This document shows, piece after piece, positions 6,718 through 13,022 of a stretch of DNA of 13,022 nucleotides (position 1 is the stretch's first letter; each line of letters opens with the position of its first letter). The notes under the pieces were generated by a model. It did no database searches. It had not been told where the DNA came from and was given only the letters and a program-made list of their open reading frames with translations. This stretch comes from Desulfobacterales bacterium. GTDB taxonomy: Bacteria; Desulfobacterota; Desulfobacteria; Desulfobacterales; UBA5852. The stretch covers positions 1 to 13,022 of the forward strand of contig JASJBQ010000069.1 of NCBI GenBank assembly GCA_030066455.1. Reading direction: 5' to 3'. A program made the translations under genes and the position numbers.

Positions 6718-6759
6718 GCGGTTTTCCTTTCGATGCCCATGTCTTGAGGCGGTAAGCCA

Positions 6760-8283
6760 TCAGGGCAATGCATCGAGATTGACCTTGAGTTGCTTCCAGG
6801 CGTCCGTTCGGTCTTTGACCGCCACTTCGGGAGCCAGGGCCGCCAACGTGTCCTGAACGTAAGCCGGCCGGCGCATGCCCACCAGGACCGTGGAGATGCC
6901 ACGGGTGGTTTGGAGGGCGCGCAAGGCCATCCGGCTCAGGGGCGTGTCCAGGTTCCAGCCGTCGTCAGCCTGCCGGACGGCGGTCTTGATTGCCTCGATC
7001 CGCGCGGCGGCCGGCCCGGCGTAGAGCGCGCTGACGGCCGACAGTGCGGTGTCCAGACGTTCACGGTAATCGTCGCACCAGTCACGGAGCGCCTTAACGC
7101 CTTTTTGGCGTGCGAGAAAGTCCAGGACACCATCGGCCCGGGGGCGGATGTGCTCGTTCTGAATCTGCAGCCAATGGTCATAGCCCTGGTAGCGCTCGAA
7201 ATGAGCGGCGAGCGCTTCGGCCATGGCCAGCTGCGTGGTGACCCGCGCGGACAGATCCGCTCCCAGTTTGAGGCCGGGCAGGATCTCATGGAGGAAAATG
7301 GTTTCGCCGTTCGCCAGATCGTGCAGTCGGTCCCTTACGGTGTCCGGCGGCAGCGGGGCCAGATCGGGCACATCCGCCAGCCGGATCAAGCGGTTGCCGT
7401 CAAACGCGTTCAGGGGGCGGTTTACGAGTGTGCCCAGATCGAACCGCAAGGCGGTGTCCAAAAGGGTGCGGCCATCGGGCTGGTTGGCCTCGAGTGCGGC
7501 GCCGGGTTCCAAAAGGTTCATGGGAAACTGGATGACGGCCAGGTGGTGGTCGGGCCTCACTGCTTGCGCACAGGCGTGCACGCGGCTCAGACTGGTGAAA
7601 TCCCTGCCGTCGGCAGCGGCGGGAAAGGTATTCGAGCTGACACCGTAGAAACGGATGCGGCCACGGTCCACCTCCTTTTCCAGGTGGGCGAAGGCCCGCT
7701 GGATGCGCTCGTCGTAACGCTCGCGCGCCGTCTGTAATTCGACGCCCTGCCGGGCGGCCCAACCGAGGTAATACTCCGGGTTGTGGAGCAGCATGACATC
7801 GATGCAGGCCAGCCCCAGCCGCTCCAGACTGCGTGTGATCTGGTCTTCCAGGAATTCGGGGTGGATGCAGTGCTCCAGACCCTCGGCATAGGGCACCAGC
7901 TCGGGGAAGGGGTTGCCGGCTTTACGGCGCTGTTGGCTCAGGGCATGGTTTTTACCCTGGAGGTAGCCGGCTTTGGTGACGACGATCATCGCCTCGCGGG
8001 TCAGCTCACCGGCGCGCAGGCATTCCGACAGCACCTCGCCCACCAGGGTTTCGGATTCGCCGTCCGCATAGTTGGCGCTGGTGTCGACCAGGGTGATCCC
8101 CCCGCGCAGCGCCCGAACGAGCGCCTCGCGGTGCACCGGTTCGGCTGTACCGATGCGGTAGCCGCCAAATCCGGCCCGGCTGCAGGTAAGACCGCTGCGC
8201 CCCAGCGTCGCGAAGGCGATGGCCGGGTGCCGCTGTGCCCGCTCGCGGGTGGCCTGCGCGGTGGCAAACCCGGGAATACGCAT
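6760..8283 (-). CDS. Aldo/keto reductase, enlarged form
   Basis: Predicted 507-residue NAD(P)H-dependent oxidoreductase of the aldo/keto reductase superfamily. The catalytic tetrad is intact: Asp67 (LVDTSANYADGESE), Tyr72, Lys104 (VVTKAGY) and His167 (MLLHNPEYYLG). The barrel strands are readable from LGRSGLTCSRAGFGGYRIG to the C-terminal GISTVLVGMRRPAYVQDTLA, the cofactor-binding end. About 150 mostly helical residues (roughly 291-444) sit between the strand ending LVNRPLNAF and the final helix and strand; classical members of about 320 residues have a much shorter stretch there. The ATG at 8283 is preferred because a purine-rich GAGGGCAGGGG run lies just upstream; a TTG at 8325 in the same frame has none. 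It is the first gene of a likely unit with the phosphatase. The substrate is unknown. Confidence 0.88.
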   Translation of the reverse strand: MRIPGFATAQATRERAQRHPAIAFATLGRSGLTCSRAGFGGYRIGTAEPVHREALVRALRGGITLVDTSANYADGESETLVGEVLSECLRAGELTREAMIVVTKAGYLQGKNHALSQQRRKAGNPFPELVPYAEGLEHCIHPEFLEDQITRSLERLGLACIDVMLLHNPEYYLGWAARQGVELQTARERYDERIQRAFAHLEKEVDRGRIRFYGVSSNTFPAAADGRDFTSLSRVHACAQAVRPDHHLAVIQFPMNLLEPGAALEANQPDGRTLLDTALRFDLGTLVNRPLNAFDGNRLIRLADVPDLAPLPPDTVRDRLHDLANGETIFLHEILPGLKLGADLSARVTTQLAMAEALAAHFERYQGYDHWLQIQNEHIRPRADGVLDFLARQKGVKALRDWCDDYRERLDTALSAVSALYAGPAAARIEAIKTAVRQADDGWNLDTPLSRMALRALQTTRGISTVLVGMRRPAYVQDTLAALAPEVAVKDRTDAWKQLKVNLDALP

Positions 8284-8449
8284 CAGCCCCTGCCCTCGGA
8301 TGCGTGAGGCGCTCTTGGTTGACAAGCCGGTGGTTTCAATTTGAGCCCCTGAATTGTCGAGAAGGAGGTTAGAATTCGATTCCGAATAAGCTAATGGCGA
8401 TCGGACGGTCTGTCATGCACCGGATGTTAAAAATACGTTGGGGCGCGTC

Positions 8450-8668
8450 ATGATGCTTGTCTTCGCGGGAGGCGATGCGGGCTGGGGCGGCACGTTGGAA
8501 GCAGGGCCCGCGGCGGAAGCGTTGCGGGTGATCAAGTCCAAGCGCAGACTCTACCTGCTGCGCGGCGGCAAACCCTGCAAGGTCTACGGCATTTCACTGG
8601 GCAGACGTCCGGTGGGAGACAAGGTTCAGGCGGGCGACGAGCGCACCCCGATCGAAATTCTGCCCTGA
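8450..8668 (+). pseudogene. Truncated L,D-transpeptidase (YkuD) remnant
   Basis: A 72-residue reading frame whose middle matches the beginning of a YkuD domain: ALRVIKSKRRLYLLRGGK, then VYGISLGRRPVGDKVQAGDERTP at about residues 45-67. The pattern 'I.KS.R.LYLLR.GK....Y.ISLG..PVGDK...GD.RTP' is how these peptidoglycan cross-linking enzymes start. A full domain would go on for about 100 more residues to the catalytic HG...S.GC.R motif. Here it ends after RTPIEILP with a stop, and none of the missing part is found in other frames before the PilZ gene 44 bases on. The N-terminal MMLVFAGGDAGWGG is a poor signal peptide. So this looks like a deletion remnant. A functional small protein cannot be excluded. 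The ATG at 8450 has no good Shine-Dalgarno site. Confidence 0.6.
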
Positions 8669-8711
8669 ACGTTCTTTTGCGCTCGCGGCGTTTCGATCGC
8701 ACCCGCTTGAG

Positions 8712-8966
8712 CTACCAGATAATCTGGACCCCCAGGCCCTCGGGCGTAACCCGTCGGACCTCACCGGCCATATCGATGGCCTGCCGGGAGTGGCGCAGGC
8801 GAAAAGCGATCTTCACGCGGTTGCCGGGGGGCAGTGTCCGCGCCGGTTCGATGAACATCCCTTCGGCGCTGAGGTTGCGTACCTGCCCCTCCCACGCACC
8901 GTTCGCGTCTTCCAGACGAACGGATGTCGCATACGTCATGCGCGGTGATTGGCGTCGCTCCAGCAT
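8712..8966 (-). CDS. Single-domain PilZ protein
   Basis: Predicted 84-residue protein that is one PilZ domain. It carries the N-terminal RxxxR motif (Arg5-Gln-Ser-Pro-Arg9 in ERRQSPR) and the (D/N)xSxxG motif (Asn31-Leu-Ser33-Ala-Glu-Gly36 in VRNLSAEGMFIE), the two elements that bind cyclic di-GMP. The remaining beta strands (RVKIAFRLRHSRQAIDMAGE, then VRRVTPEGLGVQII) complete the barrel. It is therefore a likely c-di-GMP receptor acting on an unknown partner. It starts 9 bases after the PhoH stop codon on the same strand with only a weak ribosome site, and an in-frame TGA lies two codons before its ATG, so the start is fixed and translation may be coupled to PhoH. Confidence 0.88.
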   Translation of the reverse strand: MLERRQSPRMTYATSVRLEDANGAWEGQVRNLSAEGMFIEPARTLPPGNRVKIAFRLRHSRQAIDMAGEVRRVTPEGLGVQIIW

Positions 8967-8975
8967 TTCACATCA

Positions 8976-10304
8976 CTACAGCAATCTGGTGGCAAGGTCG
9001 GACAGATCCGAGCGCTCGCCCTTTTCCAGGTTGACGTGGGCGTAAAGACGCTCCCCCTTCATTTTTTCGATCAGATAGCTCAAGCCGTTGGAGTGGCTGT
9101 CCAGATAGGGGTGGTCGATCTGGTAGATGTCGCCCGTGAAGACGATCTTGGTGCCTTCCCCGGCCCGGGTGATGATGGTCTTGATTTCATGGGGGGTCAG
9201 GTTCTGGGCCTCGTCGACGATGAAAAAGGTTTTGACGATGCTGCGGCCCCGGATGTAGCTCAGCGGGGTGATAACGATCTTGCCGTCCTCGAGCAGTTCC
9301 TGAATGCGCTTGTTGCGGGTATTGTCCTGGGCCAGCTGGTTGCGGATGACCGAGAGGTTGTCGTGCAGCGGCTGCATGTAGGGGTCGAGTTTGGAATTCA
9401 CGTCCCCGGGCAGATATCCCAGGTCTTTGTTGCTCAGCGGCACCACCGGTCGGGCCACGAAGATCTGGCGGTAGTGGCGTTTGCTTTCCAGGGCGGCCGC
9501 CAGGGCCAGCAGGGTCTTGCCCGTGCCGGCCTTGCCGCTCATGGTCACCAGGGGAATGTCGCGGTTGAGCAGGGCGTTCAAGGCGAAGGCCTGTTCGGCA
9601 TTGCGCGGGCGGATGCCGAAGCTGCTCCGGTTTTCGACCCGCAGCACTTTCTGCTGGGCTTCGTCGTAGACCCCCAGAGCCGATTTGCGGCCGTTGCGCA
9701 GGATCAGGAACTCGTTGGCCTGCAGCCCGTTTCCCGGGACCAGCGCCTCGATCGCAACCTCGTAGGGCGCCTGATAGAGATGGTCGATCAGCTGCCCTTC
9801 GACATTTTCCAGGATGCTCTTGCCCCTGTAAAGTTCGGACAGGTTCTGAACGTGGTCGGTACGGTAGTTTTCGGCCGTCAGACCCACAGATTTGGCCTTC
9901 ATGCGCAGGTTGACGTCCTTGGACACGAGCACCACGCGGTCGAAACCCTTTTTCGAGGCGATATGATAGGCCGCGTTGAGAATGTGGTGATCGGCCTTGC
10001 TGCTTGAAAAATTGGCCTGGACCTTGTCGTGGAACTGCGATTCCAGAAAGACCGAAATGCGCCCTTGGCCGTCGCTGATGGGCACGCCCCCGTTGAAGAT
10101 GTGGTCGCCGGTGAGGGTGTCCAGGGAGCGCAGGAACTCGCGGGCGTTGCAGTTGAGAATGTCCTTGCCTTTCTTGAAACGGTCAAGCTCTTCGATGACG
10201 GTGATCGGAATGACGATGTCGTGCTCGTCGAACTGGTAGATGCAGGTACTGTCGTGCAGGATGACGTTGGTGTCGAGAACAAAGGTCTTCCGAACTTCGG
10301 GCAT
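8976..10304 (-). CDS. PIN-PhoH ATPase (PhoH2-type)
   Basis: Predicted 442-residue cytoplasmic protein with an N-terminal PIN ribonuclease fold (about 5-150) joined to a PhoH ATPase domain (about 235-442), the PhoH2 arrangement. The PIN acidic residues are present: Asp11 in FVLDTNVILHD, Glu38/39 in VIEELDRF, Asp105 in SSKADHHIL and Asp130 in VLVSKD. The ATPase has Walker A SGKAGTGKT (256-264) and Walker B FFIVDEAQN (Asp364, Glu365), plus the PhoH blocks PVVPLSNKDLGYLPGD and FTGDIYQIDHPYLD. Characterised PhoH2 proteins unwind and cleave RNA, so an RNA helicase/nuclease role is likely. The ATG at 10304 follows AGGAG at good spacing. A plausible promoter lies about 50 bases upstream. It is followed closely by the PilZ gene. 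The length is normal and no residues appear missing. Confidence 0.93.
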   Translation of the reverse strand: MPEVRKTFVLDTNVILHDSTCIYQFDEHDIVIPITVIEELDRFKKGKDILNCNAREFLRSLDTLTGDHIFNGGVPISDGQGRISVFLESQFHDKVQANFSSSKADHHILNAAYHIASKKGFDRVVLVSKDVNLRMKAKSVGLTAENYRTDHVQNLSELYRGKSILENVEGQLIDHLYQAPYEVAIEALVPGNGLQANEFLILRNGRKSALGVYDEAQQKVLRVENRSSFGIRPRNAEQAFALNALLNRDIPLVTMSGKAGTGKTLLALAAALESKRHYRQIFVARPVVPLSNKDLGYLPGDVNSKLDPYMQPLHDNLSVIRNQLAQDNTRNKRIQELLEDGKIVITPLSYIRGRSIVKTFFIVDEAQNLTPHEIKTIITRAGEGTKIVFTGDIYQIDHPYLDSHSNGLSYLIEKMKGERLYAHVNLEKGERSDLSDLATRLL

Positions 10305-10665
10305 GGCAAACTCCTGTTAAACGGTACTACATGTTGTGGTTTTTGGCTAGTGGCGCACTATATCATGAAACGAATTCAAATCAAATGCTCAATCCCCGTT
10401 GGTTGAACATAAAGCGGATCCCGGGCGTGTCCACGACGTTTTGAAGGTTTCGGAATGGAGTGGCGGCAAATGACGTGCGGTCTTTCACGGATGAATCGGT
10501 CGGCATGGAACGCCGCATGCCACGCATCTATCGTGGGTGCCTGCGCGGCGTTCAAGGGCCTGATTTACTTTAAACACAGGCGATTATCTGTTAGAAATGT
10601 TAGAAACCGATGTGAATGCGTATTTTCGTGGCATCGATGCCCACGTCCTTTGCCCGGGATTAGCG
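10305..10665. other. Divergent intergenic region, PhoH / sensor kinase
   Basis: 361 bp between divergent genes. The PhoH side holds a plausible sigma-70 promoter, listed separately. The kinase side contains an AT-richer patch at 10560-10606 with a perfect 9-bp tandem duplication TGTTAGAAA (10589-10597 and 10598-10606), which may belong to the kinase promoter. Short plus-strand frames occur (for example 10385-10444, 19 residues), but none has a ribosome site or a recognisable product. Confidence 0.4.
10357..10384 (-). promoter_or_regulatory. Putative sigma-70 promoter for PhoH-PilZ
   Basis: On the minus strand, a -35-like TTGATT (10384-10379) and a -10-like TATAGT (10362-10357) are separated by 16 bases. 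TATAGT differs from the consensus by one base and TTGATT by two. The predicted transcript would start near 10350, leaving an untranslated leader of about 46 bases with AGGAG before the PhoH ATG. Consensus match only. Confidence 0.4.
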
Positions 10666-13022
10666 ATGAGCGCGAACGCCGACAATCCGGAAAACACCCG
10701 CCAGCACGCCAGCGCGCAACGCCTGGATGTGCTGGAAAGCATTTTCCGGGCGGCGCCCGCCGGTATCGGCATGGTTTGCGACCGGGTAATCGTGCAGGCC
10801 AATGACCGTCTCTGTGAGATGCTCGGTTACACCGCCAGTGAGTTGATCGATCAGAATGCGCGCATGCTATATCCCACCCGGGAGGCGTTCGAATGGGTCG
10901 GCCGGGAGAAGTACGAACAGATCGCCCGGGAGGGCACCGGCACGGTGGAGACCCGCTGGCGTCGAAAGGACGGCCGCATCATCGACGTGCTCCTGAGCTC
11001 GACGCCGCTCGATCTGGACGATCTGTCCCAGGGCGTCATCTTCACCGCCCTGGACATCACCGCCCGCAAACAGGCCGAGGCGACCTTCGCCACCCAGAAG
11101 TCCCACCTGGCCCTGCTTCACGATATCACCCTGGGGTTGCTCGACCGACGGGATCCGGACGAACTCCTGCAAAAGCTGGTAACCAGCGCGGCCGAACTGG
11201 CCGGCACCGAAGACGGTTTCGCCTACGTCTTCGACGCGACGGCCGGCGAGCTGGTGATCCGGGCCGCCTGCGGCCGCTACAGCCGGGACCTCACCGGCTT
11301 CAGACTCAAACCGGGCGAGGGGCTGGCCGGCAAGGTCTGGCAACAGGGCACAACCGTTTCGATCACGAACTACCGCCAGTGGGAGGGGCGCTCCCGTAAC
11401 GCCTTTTTTGAAAATCTCGGCGCAGCCATCGGCATTCCCGTCAAATTGCGGAACGAGGTGTTGGGCGTCATCGGACTGGGCCACTTCGGCAACGAGAGGC
11501 AGTTCGGGCCGCTGGAGCGCGAGGCGCTCGAGCGGCTGGCCAATCTGGCGGCGCTGTGTCTTGAAAACACCCGTCTCTACGAGGCGCTCCAAACCGAACT
11601 GACTGCCAAGGAGGCGGTGGCCGCCGAACTGCGCGCCAGCGAAAACCGCTACCGCAGCGTGTTCGAGAACACCGGTACGGGCACCGTTCTGAGTGAAAAC
11701 GACACGACCCTTTCGATGGTCAACGAGGGCTTTGCCGAGATGACCGGCTATGCCCGCGAGGAAATCGAGGGGCGCATGAAATGGACCGCGTTTATTGCCC
11801 CCGAGGACCAGACGCGCATGCTGGGTTTTCACCGCCTGCGGCGCGAGGATCCCGACAAGGCCCCCAAGGCCTTCGAATGCCGGATCATCGACCGGCAGGG
11901 GCACCGCCGGAACATGATGCTCAGGGTCGACCTGATTCCCGGGACCACTACCAGCGTGGGCTCCTTTATGGACATCACGGGGCAGAAGAAAACCGAAGCC
12001 GCCTTGCGCAACTACGAGCAGATGGTCACTTCGAGCACCGACTACATGGCGCTTCTGGACCGCGACTACATCCACCAGGAAGTCAATGCGGCCTACCGGG
12101 ATGCGATCGGACGGCCGCGGTCCGAGATCCTGGGGCACACGGCCGCGGAAGTCTACGAACGCGACATGTTTATAAAACACCACCAGGACAAAGTCGATCG
12201 ATGCCTGGCCGGTGAAGAGGTCCACGTCAAAGGCTGGCACCATACGCCGGGCATGGGGCGCCGGTACATCGATACCTTTTACTACCCCAGCCGGGGGGAG
12301 GACGGCGAAATTTCAGGTGTGGTCATCGTGGGACGTGACCTGACCCATCTCAAGAAACTCGAAGATCAACTCCTGCAGTCCCAGAAGATGGAGGCCGTGG
12401 GAACGCTGGCCGGGGGCATCGCCCACGACTTCAACAATCTTCTGATGGGCATTCAGGGGCGGGCGTCGTTGATGGCCGCGGAGATCGAAGCCCGTCATCC
12501 CGCCCAGGAGCACATCGAAGCCATCGAGAGCTACGTGCGCAGTGCGGCCGACCTCACCAGCCAACTGCTGGGGTTCGCCCAGGGCGGTCAATACGAAATT
12601 CTGTCCACCGATCTGAATGCGCTCATCAAGAGCCACAACCGCATGTTCAGTCGCACCCGCAAGGAACTGACCGTCCAGGGGACCTATGCCCGCGACCTGC
12701 CGGCGGTGGAGGTGGACCGCGGCCAGATCAAGCAGGTGCTGCTCAACATCTACCTCAACGCCAGTGAGGCCATGCCCGAGGGGGGCACGATCTACGTGGA
12801 AACCGCCGATGTCCGCACGTCGGAGGCGGCGCCGCCGGTGGCCGACCTCAAACCGGGACGCTATGTGCGGCTTACCGTGAAGGATACGGGTGTGGGCATG
12901 GACGAGGCCGTCAGCCAGCGGGTGTTCGAGCCTTTTTTCACCACCCGTCCGATGGGCCGCGGCACCGGGCTGGGTCTGGCATCCGCCTACGGCATCGTCA
13001 AAAATCACGGCGGGGCCATCAA
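10666..13022 (+). CDS. Multi-PAS/GAF sensor histidine kinase (3' end outside window)
   Basis: An open frame of at least 785 residues that runs off the right edge. Domain order: PAS about 20-140 (LESIFRAAPAGIGMVCDRVI), GAF about 147-310 (LALLHDITLGLL to ALCLENTRLYEAL), PAS about 326-442 (ENRYRSVFENTGTGTV to GSFMDITGQKK), PAS about 449-565 (YEQMVTSSTDYMALLD to VVIVGRDLTHLKK), HisKA with GGIAHDFNNLL and phospho-acceptor His587, then HATPase with N-box LNIYLNASEAMPEGG (Asn698), DTGVGM at 740-745, EPFFTT and GRGTGLGLA. No membrane segment is visible, so it should sense a cytoplasmic signal. The HDFNN-type kinase often carries a C-terminal receiver domain, which may lie beyond the edge. The start is uncertain: ATG 10666 has a weak purine run, and ATG 10597 in the same frame would add 23 residues. 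Cognate regulator not seen. Confidence 0.92.
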   Translation, partial: MSANADNPENTRQHASAQRLDVLESIFRAAPAGIGMVCDRVIVQANDRLCEMLGYTASELIDQNARMLYPTREAFEWVGREKYEQIAREGTGTVETRWRRKDGRIIDVLLSSTPLDLDDLSQGVIFTALDITARKQAEATFATQKSHLALLHDITLGLLDRRDPDELLQKLVTSAAELAGTEDGFAYVFDATAGELVIRAACGRYSRDLTGFRLKPGEGLAGKVWQQGTTVSITNYRQWEGRSRNAFFENLGAAIGIPVKLRNEVLGVIGLGHFGNERQFGPLEREALERLANLAALCLENTRLYEALQTELTAKEAVAAELRASENRYRSVFENTGTGTVLSENDTTLSMVNEGFAEMTGYAREEIEGRMKWTAFIAPEDQTRMLGFHRLRREDPDKAPKAFECRIIDRQGHRRNMMLRVDLIPGTTTSVGSFMDITGQKKTEAALRNYEQMVTSSTDYMALLDRDYIHQEVNAAYRDAIGRPRSEILGHTAAEVYERDMFIKHHQDKVDRCLAGEEVHVKGWHHTPGMGRRYIDTFYYPSRGEDGEISGVVIVGRDLTHLKKLEDQLLQSQKMEAVGTLAGGIAHDFNNLLMGIQGRASLMAAEIEARHPAQEHIEAIESYVRSAADLTSQLLGFAQGGQYEILSTDLNALIKSHNRMFSRTRKELTVQGTYARDLPAVEVDRGQIKQVLLNIYLNASEAMPEGGTIYVETADVRTSEAAPPVADLKPGRYVRLTVKDTGVGMDEAVSQRVFEPFFTTRPMGRGTGLGLASAYGIVKNHGGAI

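Noticed and set aside
8362..8369. Strong Shine-Dalgarno-like AAGGAGGT on the plus strand
   Set aside because: No usable start codon follows at a suitable distance; the first ATG is about 24 bases on and gives only 19 codons.
8949..10007. Plus-strand frame of 352 codons opposite PhoH
   Set aside because: Antisense shadow of a gene with intact PIN and Walker motifs; the product is a Val/Gly/Gln/His-rich string typical of such shadows.
10385..10444. 19-residue frame MLNPRWLNIKRIPGVSTTF
   Set aside because: It reads plausibly but has no ribosome site, is very short, and its ATG abuts the predicted PhoH -35 element; not enough support.
10455..10805. Plus-strand frame of 116 codons before and into the kinase
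   Set aside because: Overlaps the kinase in another frame, is rich in Cys and Arg with no domain, and its ribosome-site candidate is poorly placed.
10867..12243. Minus-strand frame of 458 codons opposite the sensor kinase
   Set aside because: Antisense of the PAS-GAF-PAS region, whose plus-strand reading has all expected domain motifs; no start signal on the minus strand.
1..13022. Defence system, phage, integrative element or CRISPR array
   Set aside because: No transposase, integrase, nuclease cluster, tRNA attachment site or regularly spaced repeats were found; PIN-PhoH alone is a widespread chromosomal protein.

Overview
This is a GC-rich window of ordinary chromosomal character from a Gram-negative bacterium: it encodes two outer-membrane beta-barrels, each with a signal peptide and a terminal Phe. 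The gene mix (multi-PAS/GAF sensor kinase, PIN-PhoH ATPase, long aldo/keto reductase, DUF2860-type barrel) and the small imperfect intergenic repeats recall sulfate-reducing Desulfobacterota such as Desulfosarcina relatives. That placement is an inference from impression, not from a search.

Layout, left to right. (1) 16-489, minus: two-CBS-domain protein, divergent from a DinB-like protein at 829-1338, plus. A 339-bp gap separates them and may hold a small minus-strand reading frame. (2) 1339-1641: convergent gap with a hairpin and a MITE-like repeat whose end overlaps the stop codon of the next gene. (3) 1642-2619, minus, a DUF2860-type barrel, and 2867-4153, plus, a coiled-coil porin, transcribed divergently from a shared 247-bp region. 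(4) 4473-5105, plus: LysE/RhtB-type exporter, followed by a decayed, inverted relative of the repeat in (2) and a degenerate octamer tract. (5) A likely minus-strand transcription unit, read right to left: aldo/keto reductase (8283-6760), histidine phosphatase (6717-6076), then a LON-substrate-binding-domain protein (5909-5259). A degenerate hexamer array sits between the last two. (6) 8450-8668, plus: an apparent broken L,D-transpeptidase that keeps only the start of the YkuD domain. (7) PIN-PhoH ATPase (10304-8976) followed after 9 bp by a single-domain PilZ protein (8966-8712), minus, with a plausible sigma-70 promoter upstream. (8) 10666 to the right edge, plus: PAS-GAF-PAS-PAS-HisKA-HATPase sensor kinase, cut by the window end.

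Functionally the window mixes envelope functions (two barrels, an exporter, a lost transpeptidase) with signalling and stress functions (CBS, PilZ, PhoH, sensor kinase). I see no rRNA, tRNA, CRISPR array, transposase, integrase or phage gene. I found no convincing new multi-gene system. The most noteworthy items are the non-coding repeat families lying against gene ends, the PhoH-PilZ gene pair, the enlarged aldo/keto reductase and the truncated YkuD gene.
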